6,574 nt of DNA from Caryophanales bacterium UBA1427 (GTDB lineage: Bacteria; Bacillota_I; Bacilli_A; ML615J-28; CAG-313): contig DCTZ01000041.1 of the NCBI GenBank assembly GCA_002329485.1, positions 32,195 to 38,768 of the forward strand, read 5' to 3'. Position numbers and translations under genes: made by a program. The notes below the pieces were generated by a model. It saw only the letters and a program-made list of their open reading frames with translations. It was not told where the DNA came from and searched no databases. This document shows, piece by piece, positions 1-6,227 of the stretch (its first letter is position 1; every line of letters starts with the position of its first letter).

Positions 1-525
1 GGCAAGCGGGGAACTTTTTTGGACATGCATTACATCGACGAAAAACGGGTCATGATGCATTACGATTTGCCGCTTGCGGAAGTCGTTTATGATTTCTTCG
101 ATAAATTGAAGTCGATGACTCGCGGCTATGCTTCGCTCGATTATGTGTTAAGTTCGTATAAACCGAGCGATTTGGTCAAAATGGATATTTTGCTTAACGG
201 CGAAAAGGTCGATGCTTTGACCGTTATCACCCATCGGGATTTTGCTTACCAAAGAGGCAGAGCCTTGGTTGAAAAACTGAGACGGTTAATTCCGCGCCAA
301 ATGTTTGAAATCCCGGTTCAGGCCGCCATCGGCGGAAAAGTAATCGCCCGAGAAAATATTGCGGCGCTCAGAAAAGATGTACTAGCGAAATGCTACGGCG
401 GGGATATCACCCGGAAGAAAAAATTACTGGAAAAACAAAAGGAAGGAAAGAAACGCATGAAACAGGTTGGTTCGGTCGAAATTCCGCAATCCGCGTTTCT
501 GGCTATTCTGCAGCTTGATGACTGA
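1..525 (+). CDS. lepA: Elongation factor 4 (LepA), C-terminal part, 5' truncated by window edge
   Basis: The reading frame is open from base 1 and ends at TGA 523-525, giving the last 174 residues of a protein normally about 600 long. LepA/EF4 is a ribosome-associated translational GTPase that acts during initiation and elongation and can promote back-translocation under stress. The GTPase domain lies outside the window. The start of the fragment (GKRGTFLDMHYIDE...) matches the EF-G domain V-like part. The remainder is the LepA-specific C-terminal domain, recognisable by SYKPSDLVKMDIL..G, THRDFAYQRGR, IPRQMFEIPVQAAIG, CYGGDITRKKKLLEKQKEGK (fragment residues about 131-150) and the terminal VGSVEIPQSAF. 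The stop overlaps the hemW start by 8 bases, so the two are translationally coupled. The lepA-hemW pair is common in Bacillota. No frameshift or odd residue is seen. Confidence 0.97.
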   Translation, partial: GKRGTFLDMHYIDEKRVMMHYDLPLAEVVYDFFDKLKSMTRGYASLDYVLSSYKPSDLVKMDILLNGEKVDALTVITHRDFAYQRGRALVEKLRRLIPRQMFEIPVQAAIGGKVIARENIAALRKDVLAKCYGGDITRKKKLLEKQKEGKKRMKQVGSVEIPQSAFLAILQLDD

Positions 526-1660
526 TTTGGGAATTTATCTTCATTTGCCCTTTTGTCGGTCGATTTGCTCGTACTGCGATTTTTATAAAATGCGGGCAAA
601 AACGCCGAGAATTCGCCAGTATATCGATTATATAATAAAAGAAATCGATCTACACGTCGAAACGTTCCGAAACGCCCAAGCGAATTTTCAACCCAAAACT
701 TTATACATCGGAGGGGGTACCCCCTCATTTATTCCCTTGGATGATTTGGAACGTTTATTGAAGCGGCTGGGTCAATGGTTAAACCTGGCCGATTTACAGG
801 AATTTACGATCGAAGCCAATCCCGAAGACTTAAATTTAAGTTTTCTGACCTTAATCAAAAAATACCATGTTTCCCGTTTAAGCATCGGCATCCAAAGCTT
901 TAATCCTTTAGCCCATCGGGTCTTAAACAGGGTCAGCGATTATCACGATGTTCAAAAGAAAGTTGCTTTATTGAAACAGCTCGGGATAACCAATTACAAT
1001 CTAGATTTAATGTTCGGGATTCCCGACATGAATCACGACCTTGTCAAACAAGATTTGGAATTGTTTTTATCGCTGGAGCCGACCCACCTTTCCTGTTATT
1101 CTTTAATCTTGGAAGAACGGACTCTTTTGTTTAATCAATATCTAAAGGGCGAGTTTAAACCTTTGGAGGAAGATGAAGAAGCAGCCATCTACCAATTAAT
1201 TAAGGACACTTTGACAAGGAACGGTTTTAACCACTACGAGACAAGCAACTTTGCCCGTCCGGGTTATGAATCGCTTCATAATCTCATATATTGGAATAAC
1301 GAAAGATATTTAGGCATCGGGGCCGGAAGCAGTTCCTATTTAGGAAACACCCGTCTAAAAACCGTAAGCAATTTGGATCGGTATTTTTCTTTGCTTGACC
1401 AAGGCCGAATCGGCCGGGAGGAAGAAATTCAGCTGTCCAAACAAGACCAGATGGAAGAAGAAGTCATGTTGGGGTTAAGGAAAACCCAAGGGATTTCGTT
1501 AGAGAGATTTTATGCCAAATTCGGTGAAGATTTCTTTTCGGTTTTTCCTATGGCTAAAAAATTAATCGACCAGCAATACTTGCAACGGGAAAACAATTAT
1601 CTGCGGCTTAACCCCAAGTATCATTTTACGGCCGACTATGTCTTGCGTAAACTAATCTAA
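518..1660 (+). CDS. hemW: Radical SAM family heme chaperone HemW
   Basis: This encodes 380 residues, the usual HemW length. HemW binds heme and a [4Fe-4S] cluster with SAM and is thought to deliver heme to acceptor proteins; it is often misannotated as oxygen-independent coproporphyrinogen III oxidase. The cluster motif is CX3CX2C at C13, C17 and C20, followed by DF. HemN has a further Cys after CX3CX2C, so HemW is the better call. Other landmarks are GGGTPS (65-70), SIGIQSF (122-128), DLMFGIP (163-169) and the HemN-C type block HNLIYWNNERYLGIGAG (254-270). I chose ATG 518 because the protein then begins MTDLGIYLHLPFC, as the family does. An upstream in-frame GTG at 467 would add 17 unrelated residues inside lepA. 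No Shine-Dalgarno is visible before 518, so coupling to lepA termination (ATGACTGA overlap) probably drives initiation. No heme biosynthesis gene is adjacent. Confidence 0.95.
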   Translation: MTDLGIYLHLPFCRSICSYCDFYKMRAKTPRIRQYIDYIIKEIDLHVETFRNAQANFQPKTLYIGGGTPSFIPLDDLERLLKRLGQWLNLADLQEFTIEANPEDLNLSFLTLIKKYHVSRLSIGIQSFNPLAHRVLNRVSDYHDVQKKVALLKQLGITNYNLDLMFGIPDMNHDLVKQDLELFLSLEPTHLSCYSLILEERTLLFNQYLKGEFKPLEEDEEAAIYQLIKDTLTRNGFNHYETSNFARPGYESLHNLIYWNNERYLGIGAGSSSYLGNTRLKTVSNLDRYFSLLDQGRIGREEEIQLSKQDQMEEEVMLGLRKTQGISLERFYAKFGEDFFSVFPMAKKLIDQQYLQRENNYLRLNPKYHFTADYVLRKLI

Positions 1661-1666
1661 AGGTGG
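1661..1666 (+). promoter_or_regulatory. Ribosome binding site deciding the TTG start of the SpoIIM-like gene
   Basis: AGGTGG directly follows the hemW stop and sits 8 bases before TTG 1675. It decides the start: the in-frame codon before TTG is TGA (1672-1674), so no earlier start exists. The nearby ATG at 1668 is one base from the box and in another frame, where it would give only about 44 codons. Confidence 0.6.
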
Positions 1667-1674
1667 TATGGTGA

Positions 1675-2223
1675 TTGTTCCGACGGGTCAGCCTTTCCGT
1701 AAATCGCAAACTCTTACTGTCGCTTGTGGTCTTCCTTTTGGGAGGAATCTTAAGCGGGTTTTTGGCAACCTCGGAATACCGAACCATTCCTCTTTCGATT
1801 AAGACCGTTGAGGTACCCCGTTTAAAAATTTTTTTTCTGACTTTTAGTCAACAATATTGGTTAATTGCGGCGCTATGGTTTATGGGTTTAATCCCTTTGG
1901 GCTTTTTGGCCAGCTATGCTTTACTTTTCGGCAAAGGCTTCATGTTCGGAGTAACGATCGGCTTTATAATCAAAGCTGAGGCCTTATTTGGGGCTTATTC
2001 CTGCTTTAAACTGCTGGTTTGGCAATTAATCATTCTGCTACCGTTAACGCTTTATATCGCTTATTTTTCGGTTTTAGTCAGTTTTTTCCGCTTGAAAGTT
2101 ACCCAAGAAAAAGCCGAAATCAATTTGCCAAGTTATCTGAATCGGTTATTGTTTGCCAGTATCGTAATCGTTATTTACAGTATCATCATGGCTTTATCCA
2201 CCAAGCAAATTATCACTTCTTAA
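1675..2223 (+). CDS. spoIIM: SpoIIM-family (DUF95-type) integral membrane protein
   Basis: This encodes 182 residues, starting at TTG and 14 bases after hemW. Hydrophobic segments at about 12-31, 61-85, 87-100, 112-138 and 157-175 give five membrane spans, as expected for SpoIIM. The central ALLFGKGFMFGVTIGF stretch (about 82-97) resembles the conserved 'KGF..G.T.GF' region of the family, followed by a WQLIILLPLTLYI segment like the PQ/NL..P segment of SpoIIM. In spore formers SpoIIM works with SpoIIP and SpoIID in septal peptidoglycan remodelling and engulfment; related proteins also occur in non-sporulators with unknown roles. Position supports the call: in Bacillus spoIIM lies just upstream of xerD and deoB, as here, though fur is absent. 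The protein is shorter than Bacillus SpoIIM (about 214), with a short N-terminus. Family assignment is fairly firm; a sporulation role is inference only, because no other sporulation gene is in view. Confidence 0.8.
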   Translation: MFRRVSLSVNRKLLLSLVVFLLGGILSGFLATSEYRTIPLSIKTVEVPRLKIFFLTFSQQYWLIAALWFMGLIPLGFLASYALLFGKGFMFGVTIGFIIKAEALFGAYSCFKLLVWQLIILLPLTLYIAYFSVLVSFFRLKVTQEKAEINLPSYLNRLLFASIVIVIYSIIMALSTKQIITS

Positions 2224-2224
2224 G

Positions 2225-2233
2225 AAAGGAGGG
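2225..2233 (+). promoter_or_regulatory. Strong ribosome binding site for xerD
   Basis: AAAGGAGGG lies right after the SpoIIM-like stop and 8 bases before GTG 2242. It is a near-perfect anti-16S match and fixes the GTG as the start. Confidence 0.75.
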
Positions 2234-2241
2234 TTTTTCCT

Positions 2242-3159
2242 GTGACCGAATATTATCAGAATCTCTTGCGGGAATGGCGCTATTATCTGCAAAGCGAAAA
2301 AATGATGAGCCCCAACACGACCGATTCCTATATCAGCGATGTTACCTTTTATTTGGATTTCTTAAGCAAGAAGATGATCGACGATGTCAATTTGATCAAA
2401 GCCGACGATATCACGCTGTTCATCGGCCGGCTCAAGAAAAACGGCTATACATCGAGTTCCATCAGCCGCTATCTTTCCAGCATCAAATCTTTTCATAAAT
2501 TTTTGCATTTGGAACGGCTGGTGCAAACCAATGTGGCATCTTTGGTGGCCTGCCCCAAAGTCGACAAAAAATTGCCGGTTGTGTTATCGATTGAAGAAGT
2601 GACGGCCCTTTTGGACCATTTGGGAAAGGACAGCATTTACCAGGAACGCAACATTGCGATGATGGAATTGCTTTATGCCACGGGCCTTCGGGTTTCCGAA
2701 CTTCTTACCCTTAAGTTAAGCAATCTGCATCTTACCAGCAAAATCATCAAAATCATGGGCAAGGGGTCTAAAGAACGGATAGTTCCGGTTAACGATTATG
2801 CCATCAAACTGTTGCGTGATTATATCGTCAATACCCGGCCGAAACTGATTAAAAGCGCCAAAGACCCCGGCTATTTATTTTTGAACAACCGCGGACAAGC
2901 TATGACCAGGCAAGGCTTTTTTAAAATCCTGCGCACGGCTTGCCAGGAAGCAGGTATCACCAAAGAAGTCTCGCCCCATACCCTTCGCCATTCCTTTGCG
3001 ACCCATTTGTTGGAAGCGGGAACGGATTTGCGTTTGATTCAGGAACTGCTGGGACACGAAGATATTGCGACGACGCAGATTTATACTCATCTGAATATGA
3101 AAAAAATCAAAGAAATTTATCAGGAAGCTCATCCGCGTGAAAGGAGTAAAAATGAATAA
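2242..3159 (+). CDS. xerD: Site-specific tyrosine recombinase XerD
   Basis: This encodes 305 residues with a GTG start, the usual size for XerC/XerD. With a XerC partner it resolves chromosome dimers at dif near the terminus, coupled to FtsK. The N-terminal SAM-like core-binding domain spans about 3-95 and includes SPNTTDSYISDVTFYLDFL. The catalytic domain spans about 110-300. All active-site residues are present: R150 (TGLRVSELL), K174 (GKGSKER), H246 and R249 (HTLRHSFATHLLEAG), H272 (LLGHEDIATTQ) and the nucleophile Y281 (IYTH). The neighbourhood (SpoIIM-like upstream, deoB directly downstream) matches the Bacillus xerD/ripX locus and favours XerD over XerC or a phage integrase. No attachment site or other mobile gene is next to it. 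It follows the SpoIIM-like gene by 18 bases and overlaps deoB by 8. Confidence 0.93.
   Translation: MTEYYQNLLREWRYYLQSEKMMSPNTTDSYISDVTFYLDFLSKKMIDDVNLIKADDITLFIGRLKKNGYTSSSISRYLSSIKSFHKFLHLERLVQTNVASLVACPKVDKKLPVVLSIEEVTALLDHLGKDSIYQERNIAMMELLYATGLRVSELLTLKLSNLHLTSKIIKIMGKGSKERIVPVNDYAIKLLRDYIVNTRPKLIKSAKDPGYLFLNNRGQAMTRQGFFKILRTACQEAGITKEVSPHTLRHSFATHLLEAGTDLRLIQELLGHEDIATTQIYTHLNMKKIKEIYQEAHPRERSKNE
3141..3146 (+). promoter_or_regulatory. Ribosome binding site for deoB, inside the xerD 3' end
   Basis: AAGGAG lies 5 bases before ATG 3152. It is embedded in the last codons of xerD and supports ATG 3152 rather than the in-frame GTG at 3137, which would include the Shine-Dalgarno in the coding sequence. 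Confidence 0.7.
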
Positions 3160-4333
3160 TTATCAATATCGGAGGATTTTTGTGATTGTTGCGGATTCGT
3201 TGGGCGTCGGCGAACTGCCGGATGCCGGTAAGTACGGCGATACCGGTGCCAACACTTTGGGACATATTGCCCAATACGCAACATCGTTTAAGATTCCTGT
3301 TTTGGAATCGCTCGGCATCGGTCACATTTGTCCGAGCGACCGTATCAAAAAAGTGGCTTCACCCAAAGCCACGGTTACGAAATTGCAGGAAGTAAGTGTC
3401 GGAAAAGACACTTTAACCGGCCATTTCGAACTCATGGGTTTGGAAGTGCTGACCCCGTTTCCGTCGTTTACCGAAACCGGTTTTCCTCAGGAGTTGATCG
3501 ATAAGATTGCCGCTTTCAGCAAGCGTCCCGTCATCGGCAACATCAACGCAAGCGGCACCGAAATTATCAAAGAACTCGGAGAAGAACAAATGCGCACCGG
3601 GGCACTGATCGTCTACACTTCCGCGGATTCGGTTTTGCAAATTGCGGCGCACGAAGAAGTGATTCCGCTTCCGGAACTGTATTCGATTTGCGCTTATGCC
3701 CGAAAAATAACGATGGAAAATCCGGAATGGATGGTCGGACGGATTATTGCCCGTCCTTATGTCGGAACCAATGCTTCCAACTTTACGAGAACCGCCAACC
3801 GGCATGATTATGCAATCAAACCGTTTGGCAAAACCCCTATGGACTATTTGAAAGCAGCCGGTTTCGATGTCATCGCCATCGGAAAAATCAACGATATTTT
3901 CGACGGCGAAGGCATTACGGAATTTTACCGGACCAAAAGCAATCACCATGGCATGGAAACCACGATTTCGATGTTGGACAAAGATTTCACCGGTTTATGC
4001 TTTACCAATCTGGTCGATTTCGATGCTTTATACGGACATCGACGTGATGTGGACGGTTATGCCCGGGCGATTGAAGAATTTGACGCCCAACTCGGAGAAT
4101 TCATCGCCAAAATGGGGGACGACTGTTTGTTGATGGTGGTTGCGGATCACGGAAACGATCCAATCCACCACGGTACCGACCATACGCGCGAATACGTGCC
4201 GCTTCTCATCTATGCCAACAACTGGAAACCGGAAGTGTTGCCGACCCAAATGAGTTTAGCATGCGTCGGCCAAACGATTGCGGATAACTTTAAGATTCAA
4301 CGGCCTACCATCGGTACCAGCCTTTTAAAATAA
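3152..4333 (+). CDS. deoB: Phosphopentomutase DeoB
   Basis: This encodes 393 residues, full length for DeoB. It interconverts ribose-1-phosphate with ribose-5-phosphate, and the deoxyribose equivalents, linking nucleoside salvage to the pentose phosphate pathway in the cytosol. It belongs to the alkaline phosphatase superfamily and uses two Mn ions. Visible motifs are VIVADSLGVGELPDA with metal ligand D15, VSVGKDTLTGHFELMG with phosphoacceptor T87, VDFDALYGHRRD with D291 and H296, VVADHGNDP with D332 and H333, and GTDHTREYVPLL with H344. The spacing of these residues agrees with the Bacillus cereus enzyme (remembered numbering, not checked here). ATG 3152 has AAGGAG 5 bases upstream and overlaps the xerD stop by 8 bases. 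No nucleoside phosphorylase or deoxyribose-phosphate aldolase gene is adjacent, so the usual deo partners must be elsewhere if present. The stop TAA at 4331-4333 shares a base with an ATG of the next frame. Confidence 0.97.
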   Translation: MNNYQYRRIFVIVADSLGVGELPDAGKYGDTGANTLGHIAQYATSFKIPVLESLGIGHICPSDRIKKVASPKATVTKLQEVSVGKDTLTGHFELMGLEVLTPFPSFTETGFPQELIDKIAAFSKRPVIGNINASGTEIIKELGEEQMRTGALIVYTSADSVLQIAAHEEVIPLPELYSICAYARKITMENPEWMVGRIIARPYVGTNASNFTRTANRHDYAIKPFGKTPMDYLKAAGFDVIAIGKINDIFDGEGITEFYRTKSNHHGMETTISMLDKDFTGLCFTNLVDFDALYGHRRDVDGYARAIEEFDAQLGEFIAKMGDDCLLMVVADHGNDPIHHGTDHTREYVPLLIYANNWKPEVLPTQMSLACVGQTIADNFKIQRPTIGTSLLK

Positions 4334-4365
4334 TGGAAAAGGAAAGAAGAAGAGGTACCATTGCG

Positions 4366-5283
4366 ATGCGTATGCGATTGAGTTTGAAATATGACGATCA
4401 AACCAATTTGGCCGTTTATCACTGGTATCAACCGGAAACCAAACCGCAAGCCGTCATTCATTTGTCTCACGGGATGGCGGAACATATTTTGCGATACGAC
4501 GACTTCGCTGCTTTTTTGGCCGACAATGGGTTTTATGTCATCGGACACGACCATGTGGCTCACGGGGAAAGCGTTTCTGACCCAAGCGAAATCGGGATTA
4601 TCAAAGATGCCGACTTTATGCAAACCATCATCAACGGAATGAAACTCGTTTATGACGAATCGCTCGAAATCTTTCCCGAATTGCCGCGTTTTCTATTCTC
4701 TCACAGCATGGGTGCGATGGCAGCCGAAAGGTATTGCGAGCTGTTTCCGAACGATTTCAAAAAAGTGGTTTTATCCGGTGCCGATATCGGTTCCTTAAAA
4801 TACGGGTTTTTGAAAAGTTTAACCAAATTCATGATGTGGTTTAAACAACCGACCAGTACCTCGCAAATGCTCCACCGCTTAACTTTGGGAGCTTTTGACC
4901 AAAAGTTTCGAAACGAGTATCCGCGCCACGGATGGTTATCGACCGATAAAACGGTGGTAATCGCTTATGACTGCAATCCTTTTTGCGGAATTCAATTTCC
5001 CATCAATTATTTTAACTCTTTAGCCAGAATGTTATTGAAGGCCAACAGTAAAAAGGAATTAAAAAACATTTCGAAAAAAACTGAGTTCCTGCTAATCAGC
5101 GGCGATCAAGACCCTGTTACCAACAAAGCCAAAGCTGTCCAAAAGCGTTTGAAACGCTATCGCAAGTTTAAAATCGATACGACGACCATCATTTATCCGA
5201 AAGCCCGTCATGAATGTTTAAACGAAGAGGTTTCGATCAAAAACCAAGTTTACCAAGACCTCTTGGCATTTTTCCAAAACTAG
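4366..5283 (+). CDS. Alpha/beta hydrolase, lysophospholipase / monoacylglycerol lipase-like
   Basis: This encodes 305 residues from ATG 4366, typical of the Hydrolase_4 (serine aminopeptidase S33, PldB/MGL-like) family. It is predicted to be a cytosolic or membrane-peripheral serine esterase acting on lysophospholipids or monoacylglycerols; the substrate is not provable here. Visible features are the oxyanion region LSHGMAEH (about 33-40), GHDHVAHGES after the second strand, and the nucleophile elbow SHSMG with Ser114. The acid is Asp249 in SGDQDPV and the base is His282 in ARHECLNE. The first elbow residue is Ser where most relatives have Gly. There is no signal peptide or membrane segment. 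The start is uncertain: ATG 4333 overlaps the deoB stop (TAATG) but has no Shine-Dalgarno and would add 11 basic residues, whereas ATG 4366 has AGAGG about 10 bases upstream and gives a family-like N-terminus. ATG 4372 is also possible. It ends with TAG just before the terminator, as last gene of the cluster. Confidence 0.88.
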   Translation: MRMRLSLKYDDQTNLAVYHWYQPETKPQAVIHLSHGMAEHILRYDDFAAFLADNGFYVIGHDHVAHGESVSDPSEIGIIKDADFMQTIINGMKLVYDESLEIFPELPRFLFSHSMGAMAAERYCELFPNDFKKVVLSGADIGSLKYGFLKSLTKFMMWFKQPTSTSQMLHRLTLGAFDQKFRNEYPRHGWLSTDKTVVIAYDCNPFCGIQFPINYFNSLARMLLKANSKKELKNISKKTEFLLISGDQDPVTNKAKAVQKRLKRYRKFKIDTTTIIYPKARHECLNEEVSIKNQVYQDLLAFFQN

Positions 5284-5295
5284 ATTAACCTGATT

Positions 5296-5320
5296 AAGAC
5301 ACCACGTTTGTGGTGTTTTT
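5296..5320 (+). terminator. Rho-independent terminator ending the lepA-hydrolase cluster
   Basis: The perfect 7-bp stem ACACCAC (5299-5305) / GTGGTGT (5310-5316) has a 4-base GTTT loop. It can be extended by a G-T wobble and two A-T pairs down to 5296, and is followed by TTTT. It lies 12 bases after the hydrolase stop. The T-tract is on the + strand side only, so it terminates rightward transcription. Confidence 0.88.
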
Positions 5321-5529
5321 AATTTACTTAAACCAAAAATGAGGGGTTTTTTGACTTTTTACTATTAAATGGTTTATTAGACGACAAAGTCGAAAAAACG
5401 CGAAATTTGGCTGATTTTGGGCATTGTCGATAAAAATAGAACAAATTAGTTATTTGTTTTTTCTTAAAAACAGATTCGAAAAAAAGGGACTAATAACCCT
5501 AGAAATAAGCAAAAAAAACCCTATTTTAC

Positions 5530-5598
5530 AACCCTTCTGTGCGCGTTCGAAATAAAATTAGCTTAGTAATTACCCATTCGAACTCTTACAGAGGGGTT
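5530..5598 (+). repeat. Long imperfect inverted repeat / 69-nt hairpin, candidate structured RNA
   Basis: Arms 5530-5551 and 5577-5598 pair over 22 positions, with 18 Watson-Crick pairs, 2 G-U pairs (5535-5593 and 5541-5587) and 2 mismatches (5542-5586 and 5544-5584). The inner end of each arm carries TTCGAA. The 25-base loop holds a second perfect stem, AATTA (5556-5560) / TAATT (5567-5571), with loop GCTTAG. Both G-U pairs would be A-C mismatches in a minus-strand RNA, so folding is better as a + strand transcript. There is no T-tract after it, so it is not a standard terminator. Its function is unknown. Confidence 0.6.
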
Positions 5599-5650
5599 TA
5601 GAAATAAGGTGGTAAGGGGTCTGACTAAACCAATTTTCCGCCCCTCGTGT
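5588..5650 (+). repeat. Alternative inverted pairing overlapping the right arm of the 5530-5598 hairpin
   Basis: ACA plus GAGGGG (5588-5596) is complementary to CCCCTC plus TGT (5641-5646 and 5648-5650), with only G5647 bulged. The next bases, TTTAG (5597-5601), pair with CTAAA (5625-5629) across an 11-base bulge. All 14 pairs are Watson-Crick. Because 5588-5598 is also the right arm of the upstream hairpin, the two folds exclude each other. Whether this is a switch or chance cannot be told from one sequence. Confidence 0.35.
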
Positions 5651-5826
5651 TTCGGATTTATATTTTCGATATTTGGCGGTAATTATGTTTAAGTTTCTCC
5701 ACTATTTCTTTTTTTTTCGAAAAACAAAAAAACCAAATTAAACCGAACGAAAGGTGGTTTTGACTCAAAGGGTTTAAATAAAAGTATTCAATGAATAGAG
5801 GGAAGAACTAATGAAAAAAGAAAGTT

Positions 5827-5855
5827 GTTTTTAGAGACCTATTGATCTCAAAAAC
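5827..5855. repeat. Short hairpin with one bulge
   Basis: GTTTTT (5827-5832), a bulged A5833 and GAGA (5834-5837) pair with TCTC (5846-5849) and AAAAAC (5850-5855), giving 10 pairs around an 8-base loop. It begins inside a 7-codon frame (5811-5834, ATG to TAG) that I do not regard as a gene. It is AT-rich and could be chance. Confidence 0.3.
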
Positions 5856-5949
5856 CTGGTTGGGTAATTATGAAGGATTTCAATTTCGAGTGTTCCAGGA
5901 AGGGAAACAGAACTTGGGATTAAAGGGATAAAGTCGATCAAAGGTTTAC

Positions 5950-5979
5950 TTGACAATAGGATATCAAACAAATTATTTA
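5950..5979 (+). promoter_or_regulatory. Possible sigma-70/sigma-A promoter
   Basis: A perfect -35 box TTGACA (5950-5955) is followed after 18 bases by TATTTA (5974-5979), a poor -10 box (only TAT matches). Predicted transcription would start near 5986, just before the foldable segment 5987-6070. The weak -10 keeps confidence low. Confidence 0.3.
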
Positions 5980-5986
5980 AAACAGT

Positions 5987-6070
5987 CTCCGTTCGCTGTC
6001 TTAAATAGCTGCTTAAGAAAAAACGAATTTGTAATTACCCGCCAAATCGATTTTCGAACGCTCTCAGGAG
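5987..6070 (+). ncRNA. Candidate structured RNA segment, three-way-junction-like fold; no known family
   Basis: The closing helix is CTCC (5987-5990) with GGAG (6067-6070) and GTTCG (5991-5995) with CGAAC (6055-6059), separated by a 7-base one-sided bulge. Inside it are two hairpins. The first is 6000-6017, a near-palindrome around CTTAAATAG/CTGCTTAAG. The second is 6020-6031 with 6043-6054, about 11 pairs with two single-base bulges and an 11-base loop containing TAATTACCC. The second hairpin abuts the closing helix directly. A separate perfect 6-bp hairpin, AGGTTA-TTT-TAACCT (6069-6083), follows and competes for two bases. This fold was drawn by hand; AT-rich DNA folds easily, and I recognise no RNA family. 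Confidence 0.25.
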
Positions 6071-6227
6071 GTTATTTTAACCTGCGGAAAAGAACAGTTG
6101 AAAACAATGTTGATAAAGTGTTAATAAATATTCGATTTTTCCCCAATTGGCCATTTGAAGCAAAGGATTGTAATGATTTCAACACAATAATCCGTATTTA
6201 TCATAGTTATTAACAATCGTTAAAAAA

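Noticed and set aside
467..517. Longer HemW start at GTG 467
   Set aside because: The added 17 residues lie inside lepA and do not resemble the HemW N-terminus; ATG 518 gives the standard start.
711..726. Perfect 16-bp palindrome GAGGGGGTACCCCCTC
   Set aside because: It encodes the conserved GGGTPS motif of HemW. Codons for Gly-Gly-Gly-Thr-Pro readily give a G-run/C-run palindrome, so protein constraint explains it.
3137..3151. Longer DeoB start at GTG 3137
   Set aside because: The AAGGAG box lies inside this extension and is correctly spaced for ATG 3152.
716..4359. Five GGTACC hexamers (716, 1812, 4172, 4313, 4354)
   Set aside because: This is slightly more than expected, but they are scattered in coding sequence with no common context and fit codon usage.
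5540..5590. tRNA-like GTTCGAAA and ATTCGAAC strings suggesting T-loops
   Set aside because: The flanking bases do not form a 5-bp T stem, acceptor or anticodon arm, and there is no CCA-type end; these strings are the inner ends of the long hairpin.
5811..5834. Seven-codon frame starting MKKESC
   Set aside because: It is too short to support; the GAGGG-like box upstream is weak and nothing follows that a leader peptide could control.
5950..6213. Open frame of 87 codons with a TTG start in the AT-rich region
   Set aside because: It has no ribosome binding site, its TTG is part of the TTGACA box, the protein shows no motif I recognise, and its composition is that of the spacer. It is more likely a chance frame.
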